Of a stretch of DNA of 53,717 nucleotides, positions 43,929-53,066 are shown one piece after another. The notes under the pieces are model-generated. The model made no database searches and was not told where the DNA came from. It worked only from the letters and a program-made list of their open reading frames with translations. Every line of letters starts with the position of its first letter. The stretch's first letter is position 1. Both the position numbers and the translations under genes were made by a program. Source of the DNA: Clostridia bacterium. GTDB lineage: Bacteria; Bacillota; Clostridia; TANB77; CAG-465. The stretch spans positions 1 through 53,717 of the forward strand of contig JAQSXK010000009.1 of NCBI GenBank assembly GCA_029256705.1, given 5' to 3'.

Positions 43929-44480
43929 GTGAGTAATAACGAAAAAGCTAAAGAAGAAATAAGAAAAGAAATTAATGAAGAAATACTAGAAGATGCTAAT
44001 ATGGGTGAAATTGATAAAGAAGATTATATAAAAAAGTTAAATGATGATTTAGAAGGACAACGTAAAAAAGCTGATGAATATTTTGAACATTTAAAAAGAA
44101 ATATGGCAGAGTTTGATAATTTTAAAAAACGTATGACCAAGGAAAAGGATAATCTTTATATATCTGTTACCTCGGATATTGTTGAAGATTTGTTACCAAT
44201 AATAGATAACATTGAAAAAGCTATAGAAACTGAATGTTCAGATGAAAAGTATAAAGATGGAATTATAATGATATATAATCAAATAAAAGAATCTTTAACT
44301 AAACAAGGTTTAGAAATAGTACCAGATATAGGTACAACATTTGATCCAAATCTACATGAAGCTGTAATGCATGAAGAAAATGAACAGTTTGGTGAAAAAG
44401 AGATTATTGAAGTATTTAGAAAAGGCTATAGAATTGGCGATAAAGTAATAAGACATTCAATGGTAAAAGTAGCTAACTAA
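43929..44480 (+). CDS. grpE: Nucleotide exchange factor GrpE
   Basis: Starts at GTG 43929 five bases after AAGGAGGTG. The 183-residue protein has a coiled-coil N-terminal half and the GrpE motif NMAEFDNFKKRMTKEKD, then IGTTFDPNLHEAVMHEE and VLRKGYR-like FRKGYRIGDKVIRHSMVKVA. It releases ADP from DnaK and acts as dimer. Confidence 0.96.
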   Translation: MSNNEKAKEEIRKEINEEILEDANMGEIDKEDYIKKLNDDLEGQRKKADEYFEHLKRNMAEFDNFKKRMTKEKDNLYISVTSDIVEDLLPIIDNIEKAIETECSDEKYKDGIIMIYNQIKESLTKQGLEIVPDIGTTFDPNLHEAVMHEENEQFGEKEIIEVFRKGYRIGDKVIRHSMVKVAN

Positions 44481-44574
44481 AAATCGAATATTTATTTTAT
44501 GATTTATCATAAAATTGTATATAACAACTAAAGAAAAAGTAGTAATTAATATGAATTTTAAGGAGGAATATATT

Positions 44575-46419
44575 ATGTCAAAAGTAATAGGAATTGATTT
44601 AGGAACAACAAACTCATGTGTTTCTGTAATTGAAAATGGTGAAGCAACAGTTATACCAAATGCAGAGGGTGGAAGAACAACTCCATCAATAGTTGCATTT
44701 GCTAAAAATGGTGAAAGATTAGTAGGTCAAATAGCAAAAAGACAAGCGGTTACAAATCATGAAAGAACAATCTCATCTATTAAAAGAGATATGGGAACAG
44801 ATAAAAGAGTAAAAATTGAGGGTAAAGAATATACACCTCAAGAAATATCTGCTATGATATTACAAAAATTAAGAACAGATGCAGAAAATTATTTAGGACA
44901 AAAAATAACAGAAGCAGTTATAACTGTACCAGCATATTTTAGCGATTCTCAAAGACAAGCAACAAAAGATGCAGGAAGAATAGCTGGACTTGATGTTTTA
45001 AGAATAATAAATGAACCAACAGCTGCAGCTTTAGCTCATGGTTTTGATAAAGATGCTGAGCAAAAGATAATGGTTTATGACTTAGGTGGTGGTACATTTG
45101 ATGTATCTATACTTGATATAGGTGATGGTGTATTTGAGGTTATGTCTACATCAGGAAATAATAGACTTGGTGGAGATGATTTCGATCAAAGAATAGTAGA
45201 CCATTTAGTATCTGAATTTAAAAAAGAAAATGGAATAGATTTATCTAAAGATAATATGGCAATGCAAAGATTAAGAGAAGCAGCAGAAAAAGCTAAAATA
45301 GAACTTTCTGGTGTTATGCAAGCTCAAATTAATCTTCCGTTTATAACTGCAGATAGTTCAGGACCAAAACATTTAGATATTACATTATCTAGATCTAAAT
45401 TTGAAGAATTAATTTCAGATTTAGTTGAAGCAACAGTTGGACCTGTTAACCAAGCTATGAAAGATTCTGGTTTAACATTTGATAAGATAGATAAAATATT
45501 ACTTGTTGGTGGATCTACAAGAGTTCCAGTTGTACAAGAAACAGTAAAAAGAATAACAGGAAAAGAACCATATAAGGGTATTAATCCTGATGAATGTGTT
45601 GCAATTGGTGCAGCAATTCAAGGTGGTGTTTTAACAGGAGAAGTTAAAGATTTAGTACTTCTTGATGTTACACCTTTATCACTAGGTATTGAAACTTATG
45701 GTGGTATTTTCACAAAATTAATTGAAAGAAATACAACAATACCAACTAAAAAATCTCAAATATTCAGTACAGCTGCAGATGGTCAAACATCAGTTGAAGT
45801 ACATGTATTACAAGGTGAAAGAGAAATAGCAGCATATAACAAAACTTTAGGTAGATTTAGTTTAACTGGAATACCTCCAGCTCCTAGAGGAGTACCTCAA
45901 GTTGAAGTTACATTTGATATAGATGCTAATGGTATAGTTCATGTTTTAGCTAAAGATATGGCAACAAATAATGAACAAAAAATATCTATAACAGCAAGTA
46001 CAAATTTAACAGAAGATGAAATAAAACAAGCTGTTAAAGAGGCTGAATCACATAGTAATGAAGATAAAAAGAAAAAGGATGAAGTTGAAGCAAGAAATAA
46101 TGCAGATTCATTAGTATATAATACTGAAAAAACATTAAAAGAATTAGAAGGTAAAATATCTGCTGAAGAAAAAGCTAAAGTTGAAGTTGAACTTGAAAGT
46201 GTAAAAAAAGCACTTGAAACTACAGATACTGAAGCTATAAAAGCAGCTAGCGATAAATTAACTCAAGTATTCTATGAAATATCTTCAAAATTATATTCAC
46301 AAGCAGCTGGTGCAAATGTAGATCCAAATGCAACTGATGCTAAAACTACTGCTGAGGGTGCAGATAATGTTGTTCATGATGCAGACTATAAAGTAGAAGA
46401 TGAAGGAAATAACAAATAA
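44575..46419 (+). CDS. dnaK: Chaperone DnaK (Hsp70)
   Basis: ATG 44575 is set by AAGGAGG just upstream and by the universal start [14 protein letters not shown]; a longer in-frame extension from 44515 is not real. The 614-residue protein has the ATPase domain ([25 protein letters not shown]), the linker with [13 protein letters not shown] and the substrate domain. ATP-driven folding partner of DnaJ and GrpE. Confidence 0.98.
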   Translation: MSKVIGIDLGTTNSCVSVIENGEATVIPNAEGGRTTPSIVAFAKNGERLVGQIAKRQAVTNHERTISSIKRDMGTDKRVKIEGKEYTPQEISAMILQKLRTDAENYLGQKITEAVITVPAYFSDSQRQATKDAGRIAGLDVLRIINEPTAAALAHGFDKDAEQKIMVYDLGGGTFDVSILDIGDGVFEVMSTSGNNRLGGDDFDQRIVDHLVSEFKKENGIDLSKDNMAMQRLREAAEKAKIELSGVMQAQINLPFITADSSGPKHLDITLSRSKFEELISDLVEATVGPVNQAMKDSGLTFDKIDKILLVGGSTRVPVVQETVKRITGKEPYKGINPDECVAIGAAIQGGVLTGEVKDLVLLDVTPLSLGIETYGGIFTKLIERNTTIPTKKSQIFSTAADGQTSVEVHVLQGEREIAAYNKTLGRFSLTGIPPAPRGVPQVEVTFDIDANGIVHVLAKDMATNNEQKISITASTNLTEDEIKQAVKEAESHSNEDKKKKDEVEARNNADSLVYNTEKTLKELEGKISAEEKAKVEVELESVKKALETTDTEAIKAASDKLTQVFYEISSKLYSQAAGANVDPNATDAKTTAEGADNVVHDADYKVEDEGNNK

Positions 46420-46439
46420 TTAAAGATATTACTATAAAT

Positions 46440-46473
46440 ATAAGCGGGAATTTAAATATGAAATCCCGCTTAT
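46440..46473 (+). terminator. Hairpin between dnaK and dnaJ
   Basis: ATAAGCGGGA (46440-46449) pairs perfectly with TCCCGCTTAT (46464-46473). No T-run follows, so it probably lowers or stabilises rather than ends the transcript. Confidence 0.6.
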
Positions 46474-46500
46474 GTTTAAGGTTAGAAATGGGGGCAAAAT

Positions 46501-47649
46501 ATGGCTGGTTCTAAAGACTATTATGAAATGCTTGGAGTAAGTAAAACCGCAACAGATGAAGAACTAAAAAAGGCATATAGACAACTAGCAAAAAAATATC
46601 ATCCGGATTCTCATGATGGTGAAGATAAAAAAGCAGCTGAAGAGAAGTTTAAACAAATAAGTGAAGCTTATTCAGTACTTTCAGATAAACAAAAACGTGC
46701 ACAATATGATCAATTTGGATCTAATTTTGAAAATGCCGGTTTTGGTGGAGGAGCTGGAGGTTATGGTGGAGGCTTTGGTGGTTTCGACTTTTCTGGATTT
46801 AGTGGTGGTATGGATATAGATCTTGAAGATATTTTAGGTGGTATTTTTGGTGGTGGATTTTCATCTAGTAAAGCAGATAGACCATCAAAGGGCGCAGATT
46901 TAAGATATAATATGCATATAACTTTTGAGGAAGCAGTTTTTGGTACAAGTAAAGAAATAAATGTTACAAGAAGTGAAACATGTGATAATTGCTCAGGAAG
47001 TGGAGCAAGACCAGGTACATCTTCAGTAACATGTGATAGATGTGGTGGAAAAGGTAAAGTACAAACAGTTCAAAATACTATAATGGGTTCTTTTTCTCAG
47101 GTTAAAACATGCGATAAATGTAATGGAACAGGTAAATTTAATCCTACTCCTTGTGAGAAATGTTCTGGTGATGGTATAGTAAGAAAAACTAGAAAAATAA
47201 AAATAAAAATACCTGCTGGTATTGATGATAATCAGGCAGTTTCACTTAGAGGTGAAGGTGATATCGGTAAAAAAGGTGGACCAAATGGTGATTTATTTGT
47301 CGTAGTAAGTGTATCACCTCATAAAACATTTAGAAGAAAAGGCTTTGATATTGTATTTGATACTAAAATTCCATTTGTTAAAGCCACATTAGGAGGTACT
47401 ATAACAATTCCAACCCTTGAAGGAGATATGGAATTTAATATACCGGAAGGAACAGAAACTGAATCTAAATTTAAAATTAGAGGAAAAGGTGTTCCGAGTT
47501 TAAATGGTAATAATAGAGGAGATCTTGAATTTATTGTTCATATAGATGTGCCTAGAAAATTGAATGACAATCAAAAAGAATTACTTAAACAGTTTGCAGA
47601 TTCAATGGGTGAAGAAGTAAATAAAAAGAAAAACTTTTTTGGTAGGTAA
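46501..47649 (+). CDS. dnaJ: Chaperone DnaJ (Hsp40)
   Basis: The 382-residue protein has a J domain with HPD at 34-36, a Gly/Phe-rich region (about 75-125), four CxxCxGxG-type zinc repeats ([32 protein letters not shown]) and the substrate-binding C-terminal domain. It stimulates DnaK ATP hydrolysis. Confidence 0.97.
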   Translation: MAGSKDYYEMLGVSKTATDEELKKAYRQLAKKYHPDSHDGEDKKAAEEKFKQISEAYSVLSDKQKRAQYDQFGSNFENAGFGGGAGGYGGGFGGFDFSGFSGGMDIDLEDILGGIFGGGFSSSKADRPSKGADLRYNMHITFEEAVFGTSKEINVTRSETCDNCSGSGARPGTSSVTCDRCGGKGKVQTVQNTIMGSFSQVKTCDKCNGTGKFNPTPCEKCSGDGIVRKTRKIKIKIPAGIDDNQAVSLRGEGDIGKKGGPNGDLFVVVSVSPHKTFRRKGFDIVFDTKIPFVKATLGGTITIPTLEGDMEFNIPEGTETESKFKIRGKGVPSLNGNNRGDLEFIVHIDVPRKLNDNQKELLKQFADSMGEEVNKKKNFFGR

Positions 47650-47653
47650 TCTT

Positions 47654-48463
47654 ATGGCAAGACAATTTATATTCAAAGGAAATGATATAACTAGAGTAGA
47701 CGAGGCATATCTGTATGATGTGCTTCGCCTTAATAGTATTGATAAAAATCAATTAATAGATGAAAATACACAGCTATATAAGTTAACGGGTGAAGAATTA
47801 AGACATATACATGTTTTAAGACATGATATAGGAGATGTTATAATTGTAAATAATATGGAAAGCAAAATATTATTTATGTCTAAAGATTTAGCTATAATTA
47901 ACAAAATAAAAGATATAGCTGAGAAAGGTAAGCCAAGTATAAATATAACATTATATCCTGCATTTCTTAAAAGTGATAAAATGGATTATTTAGTTCAAAA
48001 AGCTGTTGAACTTGGGGTAAGTGATATAGTACCATTTTTTTCTAAAAATACTATAGTTAAACTAGATAGTAAGGATAGATTAAAAAGAAAAGAAAAACTT
48101 CAAAAAATATCTATTGAAGCAACTAAACAATGTGGTAGAACTGATGAAGTAAATATAGGCAATTTTATGGATTTTAATGAGATAATAAATGTTATTTCAA
48201 AACATGATTTTTCAATATTTGCTTATGAAAATGAAACCTTAGGTTTGAAATCTGTTATAAATAAATTAAATGAAAACAATATAGAGTATAAAGATATTGC
48301 AATTATTGTTGGTCCAGAAGGTGGATTTGATAATAAAGAAGTAGAAATATTAAAAAATATTAAAAACGTTTATACTGTAAGTTTAGGAGAAAGAATACTT
48401 AGGGCAGAAACTGCAAGTATGAATTTAATAACTATTTTAATGTATGAATTTGATAATAAATAA
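47654..48463 (+). CDS. rsmE: 16S rRNA m3U1498 methyltransferase RsmE
   Basis: The SPOUT methyltransferase tail is clear (IIVGPEGGFDNKEVEIL and VSLGERILRAETASMNLITILMYE), and a PUA-like N-terminal part has LTGEELRHIHVLRHDIGD. At 269 residues it is longer than usual because about 30 residues (around 15-45) stand between the start ARQFIFKG and the conserved PUA segment. ATG 47654 with AGGT upstream is chosen; a TTG at 47639 in the dnaJ end is less likely. prmA, often between dnaJ and rsmE, is missing here. Confidence 0.9.
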   Translation: MARQFIFKGNDITRVDEAYLYDVLRLNSIDKNQLIDENTQLYKLTGEELRHIHVLRHDIGDVIIVNNMESKILFMSKDLAIINKIKDIAEKGKPSINITLYPAFLKSDKMDYLVQKAVELGVSDIVPFFSKNTIVKLDSKDRLKRKEKLQKISIEATKQCGRTDEVNIGNFMDFNEIINVISKHDFSIFAYENETLGLKSVINKLNENNIEYKDIAIIVGPEGGFDNKEVEILKNIKNVYTVSLGERILRAETASMNLITILMYEFDNK

Positions 48464-48493
48464 AGAGCTTGTAACAGAGCCCTTTATTTATTA
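48454..48493 (+). terminator. Terminator overlapping the end of rsmE
   Basis: TAATAAATAAAG (48454-48465) pairs perfectly with CTTTATTTATTA (48482-48493). Confidence 0.65.
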
Positions 48494-48557
48494 ATTATTT
48501 TTCTATATTTAATTTACATAATATATTGCGATATTTTATTAAATAACCCTATTAAAC

Positions 48558-48585
48558 TTGAAATAATCAATATATATGTTATAAT
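48558..48585 (+). promoter_or_regulatory. Promoter of the orphan membrane protein
   Basis: TTGAAA (48558-48563), 16 bases and TATAAT (48580-48585) with TGT before the -10. Confidence 0.6.
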
Positions 48586-48616
48586 ATATATATAAATTAT
48601 TTAAGGAGGTGTTGAT

Positions 48617-49255
48617 ATGATTATATCAACTGCAAAAGAGAAACCGTTGTCAATCTTTTTTTTCATATTTAATTTTTTAACCTTTTGGATACTTGAAATT
48701 TCTTTAGTAGGTAATATCACTAAGCAAGTTTCTATTATATTAGTTTATATAATAACAATAGTATTATCTTTACTAACTGGGTTAATATATGCAGCAATTA
48801 ATATGTATTTTACATATAAAGTTGAAAAAAAGATTATGTCTAAATCCACATACGTTAGGGAGTATGGTGCTAGTTTATTTATGGGATATAACTCGATATT
48901 TCTTTTTAAATTAAAAGATGATATTCATTGTTTATCACTAAATAAAACACACTTATATTTAACTCAATATCCGCGGGATAGAAGAGAGTATATAACAGAA
49001 CTTAGGACAAGATTATTCTTGCTAAAGGAAATGGATATAATATGCATTTATTTTAATAAATACATACATTCCATATTAAACTCTGTCTTATTTTTCGTTA
49101 TATGGCAAATTTGTATGGTAAGTGAAATTAAAAATGGAGCTATTATTCAAATTGCAATTGTTTTATGTTCATACTATATTATTAACAAATTTTTCACTAA
49201 CTTAACCAAAAAAATAATGATAAAGCGTGATCTAGAACTATTTTTAGTTAAGTAA
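48617..49255 (+). CDS. Membrane protein of unknown function (212 residues)
   Basis: AAGGAGGTG precedes the ATG. The product has two N-terminal membrane helices (about 10-30 and 38-65), a cytoplasmic charged part with YPRDRREYITELRTRL (about 70-140), and two more helices (about 150-190). No known family is recognised. Own promoter and terminator suggest a separate function. Confidence 0.6.
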   Translation: MIISTAKEKPLSIFFFIFNFLTFWILEISLVGNITKQVSIILVYIITIVLSLLTGLIYAAINMYFTYKVEKKIMSKSTYVREYGASLFMGYNSIFLFKLKDDIHCLSLNKTHLYLTQYPRDRREYITELRTRLFLLKEMDIICIYFNKYIHSILNSVLFFVIWQICMVSEIKNGAIIQIAIVLCSYYIINKFFTNLTKKIMIKRDLELFLVK

Positions 49256-49260
49256 TAATT

Positions 49261-49288
49261 AAACCTCACTTAGATTTAAGTGAGGTTT
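49261..49288. terminator. Bidirectional terminator between convergent genes
   Basis: A 12-bp perfect stem (49261-49272 with 49277-49288) with T and A tracts on both sides. Confidence 0.88.
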
Positions 49289-49295
49289 TTACTTT

Positions 49296-49529
49296 TTATT
49301 TAACTGCTTCTCTGTTCATTTTTTCCCATTCTTTTAATTTCATCTTATACTCTAACATTTGAGTTAAATACCTGTAATACATATATTGTTGCTCATAATA
49401 CATTGCAGGATTTGCATTCATCATATCCATATCTGGCATTGGATTCATGTTGGTCATTCCACTTACACCAGGTTGCATATTTTGTAAATTAAAATTATAT
49501 GGGTCAAAATATGGTTGCCCTTTTTCCAT
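49296..49529 (-). CDS. Small Met/Tyr/Asn-rich protein, possibly spore-associated
   Basis: GGAAGGTGAT on the minus strand precedes the ATG. The 77-residue protein is rich in Met, Tyr, Asn, Pro and Gln, low in charge, with a helical C-terminal third (YYRYLTQMLEYKMKLKEWEKM). Such composition is common for small spore-coat or coat-associated proteins, and the nearest minus-strand neighbour is ylbJ, a sporulation gene. No family is recognised; the role is inference only. Confidence 0.55.
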   Translation of the reverse strand: MEKGQPYFDPYNFNLQNMQPGVSGMTNMNPMPDMDMMNANPAMYYEQQYMYYRYLTQMLEYKMKLKEWEKMNREAVK

Positions 49530-49659
49530 CTTTTATCACCTTCCTTTTATTTTTAAAATATATAAAATTTTTTGTATAACTTAATTACATATACACATAA
49601 TACTAGTGTAATCCATATAAGAGGTTACACCCCCTTCTTTAAGAAGTAGCCATATTTGG

Positions 49660-50841
49660 CTACTTTCTTTGTTTTTCTTTAAGTTTATTGTTACTTTCAT
49701 TTTTTATTAACATATAAGTAGAAAGTATTAACAAAATCAAAGCAATGGAATGTATATATGATGTACAAATTTGTTTTTGATAATATTCAGTAAACTGAAT
49801 ATTTGAAAATACTGATAAATTGGACATGTTCAAAATATTGGTGTATTTTAATAAAATATATGCTACTATAACAGATAATATACCATGTAAAAGTTTAAAT
49901 GTTATTAATTTATTTATAGATATATTTAAAGTCTTTAGACAAGATTTAACTTGGAATATTATAGATAATCCACTGAAGCCAAGTAGAAATGAAATTATTA
50001 AAATATTATTAAAATAATCTGGATAAGTAGATATTCCTTTAGCACCTCTTGTTACTTCGAAAAGTCCAGAAAGTATATCTAAAATATATGTACTGTTAAT
50101 AAATCCACTTTTATTTAAACAAGTGTAAGTAATATCTGCAGCTAAGTTAAAAATAACCATGAATCCCAAAATAAAGGCTAAAGTTATAAATGAATTTAAT
50201 ATGCTTTTTTGTAATATTTCAAATTTTGACATATTTATATACATAGGTTGTTCTTTTTCAACATTTTTAGACATATTTTCACTGTATCTATTTAAAAAAG
50301 TATTTTTTTCATGTATAATATTATATGAATACATTCTAGAATATAATAAACCAATTATGACTGAACTAGAAAAATGAGCAATTAAAAGTAAAATACCCAT
50401 TGAAGCATTATTCATCATGGCAATGCCAACAGTTGTAAGAATAAAAATTGGACTACAATTATTGACAAATGATATGAGTATTAGTGCATCGTTTTTAGTT
50501 ATTTGTTTATTGTGGAGCATAGTATCTACTGATTTAGCACCGGATGGAAATCCACATAAAAACCCTAGTAATATTGGCATTACAGAGTTTTTAGATAATT
50601 TAAAAATTTTTGGTATAAAGGATAAATAATTTGCAATTTCAGATATTATACCAGTTTTTAATGTTATTTCGGTAAATAGAATAAACGGAAAAAGTGAAGG
50701 AAATACACTACTTAAAAAAATTTCGGTAGTATTTTTAACTGATTTAAAGTTAACACTACCTAATGTAATTAGTAATAATAATATAATAATAAATAGTAAT
50801 AGATAGGTTACTTTAGATATTCTGAAATTGAATATTTTCAA
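49660..50841 (-). CDS. ylbJ: Sporulation integral membrane protein YlbJ
   Basis: Starts at TTG 50841 with GGTGAT upstream on the minus strand. The 393-residue protein has about eight to ten membrane segments and the YlbJ pattern: SSVFPSLFPFILFTEI, ILLGFLCGFPSGAKSV, LISFVNNCSPIFIL and GFSGLSIIFQVKS. YlbJ is a sigma-E-dependent protein required for normal sporulation in Bacillus, with a nucleoside-recognition type fold. Its presence supports a spore-forming ancestry. An 9-bp stem (49644-49652 with 49657-49665) overlaps its stop codon. Confidence 0.88.
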   Translation of the reverse strand: MKIFNFRISKVTYLLLFIIILLLLITLGSVNFKSVKNTTEIFLSSVFPSLFPFILFTEITLKTGIISEIANYLSFIPKIFKLSKNSVMPILLGFLCGFPSGAKSVDTMLHNKQITKNDALILISFVNNCSPIFILTTVGIAMMNNASMGILLLIAHFSSSVIIGLLYSRMYSYNIIHEKNTFLNRYSENMSKNVEKEQPMYINMSKFEILQKSILNSFITLAFILGFMVIFNLAADITYTCLNKSGFINSTYILDILSGLFEVTRGAKGISTYPDYFNNILIISFLLGFSGLSIIFQVKSCLKTLNISINKLITFKLLHGILSVIVAYILLKYTNILNMSNLSVFSNIQFTEYYQKQICTSYIHSIALILLILSTYMLIKNESNNKLKEKQRK

Positions 50842-50882
50842 ATTTAATCACCATTATATACTATTTTAAGAGGAGATAAAAT

Positions 50883-51761
50883 ATGCAAACAACAGATAGT
50901 TTAAAAGATTATGAATTATTAGATATGGCCAATGGCGAGAAGTTAGAGAGATGGGGAGAATATATATTAATAAGACCTGATCCTCAAATAGTATGGGATA
51001 TAAAAGAAAAACCTGAAATGTGGAATAAAGCACATGCTAGATATGAACGTAGTAGCACTGGTGGAGGTCATTGGGAAAAATTGAAACCAATGAAAGATAG
51101 CTGGAGTATTAAATATAATGACATTGTTTTTAATTTAAAACCAATGGGATTTAAACATACTGGGTTATTTCCGGAGCAAGCCGTAAATTGGGATTACATG
51201 ATAGAAAAAATATCTAAAGAGATGAAAAAAAGAAACGAAGTAAAAGTATTAAATTTATTTGCTTATACTGGTGGAGCAACTGTGGCTTGTTTAAAAGCTG
51301 GTGCATCAGTTTGTCACGTAGATTCTTCACAAGGTATGGTTAGTTGGGCAAAAGAAAATGTAAAATCTAGTAAATTAGAGAATAGTTCTGTTAGATTTAT
51401 CGTTGATGATGTAATAAAATTTGTTCAAAGAGAAATTAGAAGAGGAAATAAATATGACGCCATTATAATGGACCCTCCATCTTATGGAAGAGGTAAAAAT
51501 GGTGAGGTTTGGAGTATAGATAAAGATTTGTTTTATCTTGTAAGTGAATGTAGTAAACTTCTATCTGATAATCCTTTGTTTGTCGTAGTTAACACATATA
51601 CAGGTGGTTTATCTGGAACTATAATACAAAACCTTTTAAGAATGGGACTATCTAGAAAAGATTTTAGTGGAATAACTACAAATGAAATAGGATTAAAATG
51701 TTCTAATAGTTCAACGTTACTTCCATGTGGAATAACTACGAAATGGGAAAATAATATATAA
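50883..51761 (+). CDS. Class I SAM-dependent RNA methyltransferase (RlmI/RlmK-like)
   Basis: The 292-residue protein shows the Rossmann methyltransferase core: VLNLFAYTGGATVACLKAGASVCHVDSSQGMV (motif I), VRFIVDDVIKFV, and the catalytic DPPSYGRGKNGEVW. The N-terminal part (GHWEKLKPMKDSWSIKY) and GLFPEQAVNW are as in the RlmI-like family of 23S rRNA cytosine methyltransferases. The exact target is not shown. GAGGAG precedes ATG. It is divergent from ylbJ. Confidence 0.82.
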   Translation: MQTTDSLKDYELLDMANGEKLERWGEYILIRPDPQIVWDIKEKPEMWNKAHARYERSSTGGGHWEKLKPMKDSWSIKYNDIVFNLKPMGFKHTGLFPEQAVNWDYMIEKISKEMKKRNEVKVLNLFAYTGGATVACLKAGASVCHVDSSQGMVSWAKENVKSSKLENSSVRFIVDDVIKFVQREIRRGNKYDAIIMDPPSYGRGKNGEVWSIDKDLFYLVSECSKLLSDNPLFVVVNTYTGGLSGTIIQNLLRMGLSRKDFSGITTNEIGLKCSNSSTLLPCGITTKWENNI

Positions 51762-51818
51762 AATACTATTTTAATTTAAAATTAAAATAAAATGAACTAA
51801 AGAAAAAGGAGCGAGAAT

Positions 51819-52742
51819 ATGTCGGTAGCATTAGCTTTTTTAAATATGATTTTAAGTGCAGTATCTGAAATCATGGGAAAACAAGTATCAAATGAAAAAA
51901 TAAAATCAGAAACTATGTTTATTAATACTTATTTGTTTTTAGGTATTTTTAAGGTCCTTTTGATAGCAATAACAGTAGGTGGAGCATTTGCATTTAGACC
52001 AATGATGTTTTTACTATTAGTTCCTAATATGATAATGGCAGCATTTATTAATTATTTATATATAAAATCTTTAAAAATGCTTCCGATATCAGTTGCAGCA
52101 CCTATGTATTTAATATATTATCCGGTATCTATGTTATTTAGTATTGGACTTTTAAAAGAAGAAGTAAGTGCTATACAATTAATAGCTATGGCTGTTATAT
52201 TTGTACTTATAATTATACTTTCAATAAGTACATCAAAGAATAGATTAAATAAAGGAATTAATGAAGAGCATTATGAAGCAACTAATAAAAAACTTGGTGT
52301 ACATTTAAAATCCATTTCAAAGGGTATAGTATATATAATTTCAGCTGGTCTACTTAATGGTATGCTTGTAATATTAGATAAAAACGCATATAATTCAGGT
52401 GTTACTGCAAACGAAATGATATTATTCGGTGGTATGGCTAATATAGTAATAGCATTTATAATGTATGGAATTATGAAAAAGTCTTTTGCACATAAAGGTA
52501 GTAAATATTTATATACTCTTACACCACTTATGTTATTAACCATTGGTATTAAATTTTTATGTAGTGTATCGTATACTGCAGCTATGAAAACTGGTAATGC
52601 AACTACTGTTATTCCTATAACAGCTTCAAGTATATTACTTGTGGCAATATTATCTGCATTATTTCTTAACGAAAGACTTAAAAAGTTTGATTATATGTGT
52701 ATGGTTTTATTTGTAGTATCTATAATTGTACTTATTTTATAA
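51819..52742 (+). CDS. EamA/DMT-type membrane transporter
   Basis: The 307-residue protein has about ten membrane segments in two EamA-like halves (1-135 and 160-307), each ending with the typical ...PISVAAPMYLIYYPVSMLFSI and TTVIPITASSILLVAILSALFL pair. Such proteins export small metabolites. Substrate unknown. A strong AAGGAG precedes the ATG. Confidence 0.82.
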   Translation: MSVALAFLNMILSAVSEIMGKQVSNEKIKSETMFINTYLFLGIFKVLLIAITVGGAFAFRPMMFLLLVPNMIMAAFINYLYIKSLKMLPISVAAPMYLIYYPVSMLFSIGLLKEEVSAIQLIAMAVIFVLIIILSISTSKNRLNKGINEEHYEATNKKLGVHLKSISKGIVYIISAGLLNGMLVILDKNAYNSGVTANEMILFGGMANIVIAFIMYGIMKKSFAHKGSKYLYTLTPLMLLTIGIKFLCSVSYTAAMKTGNATTVIPITASSILLVAILSALFLNERLKKFDYMCMVLFVVSIIVLIL

Positions 52743-52815
52743 TACTTTTTAAAAATTAATATTTTATAATACTAAACTATAATTAAAAATAGTTTAGGTT
52801 AAAGTTAAAGTTAGT

Positions 52816-52847
52816 AAAAGGATTAACTATATTTTAGTTTATCCTTT
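52816..52847 (+). terminator. Terminator after the EamA gene
   Basis: A 13-bp stem with one mismatch (52816-52828 with 52835-52847), followed by CTTTTTT. Confidence 0.8.
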
Positions 52848-52856
52848 TCTTTTTTA

Positions 52857-52880
52857 ATTTGTTACAAATTTGTTACAAAT
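52857..52880. repeat. Two overlapping 13-bp near-palindromic repeats
   Basis: ATTTGTTACAAAT occurs twice, at 52857-52869 and 52868-52880, with an 11-base period. This looks like an operator cluster upstream of the pilin-like promoter. Confidence 0.5.
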
Positions 52881-52912
52881 TATTATTTTAATTTATTAAA
52901 TCATACGTAAAA

Positions 52913-52919
52913 TGTCGAA
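52913..52919 (+). promoter_or_regulatory. 0A box (Spo0A-type binding site)
   Basis: TGTCGAA, a perfect 0A box, in AATGTCGAAA context, ending 15 bases before the -35 of the last pilin-like gene. This is the placing of an activator site for Spo0A-family regulators. Confidence 0.55.
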
Positions 52920-52934
52920 ATATAAAATATTTTG

Positions 52935-52962
52935 TTGACAAAAATACCATATATGGTAAAAT
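52935..52962 (+). promoter_or_regulatory. Promoter of the fifth pilin-like gene with a palindrome over the -10
   Basis: TTGACA (52935-52940), 16 bases and TAAAAT (52957-52962). A perfect 14-bp palindrome TACCATATATGGTA (52945-52958) occupies the spacer and touches the -10, as a repressor site would. Confidence 0.65.
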
Positions 52963-52976
52963 ATATGTAAATATTT

Positions 52977-53010
52977 AAATCTATACGGTATCAAAGATAT
53001 GTATAGATTT
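52977..53010 (+). promoter_or_regulatory. Leader hairpin upstream of the fifth pilin-like gene
   Basis: AAATCTATAC (52977-52986) pairs perfectly with GTATAGATTT (53001-53010), followed by TGTTTATT. In the untranslated leader it could act as an attenuator or a stabilising stem. Confidence 0.5.
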
Positions 53011-53066
53011 TGTTTATTAATATTATATTTTAGTACGGTCTAATGCAATAATTGGGGGAATTCAAT

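Noticed and set aside
44515-44574. 20-residue N-terminal extension of DnaK
   Set aside because: It runs through the ribosome site AAGGAGG and has no similarity to DnaK starts; the protein begins at 44575.
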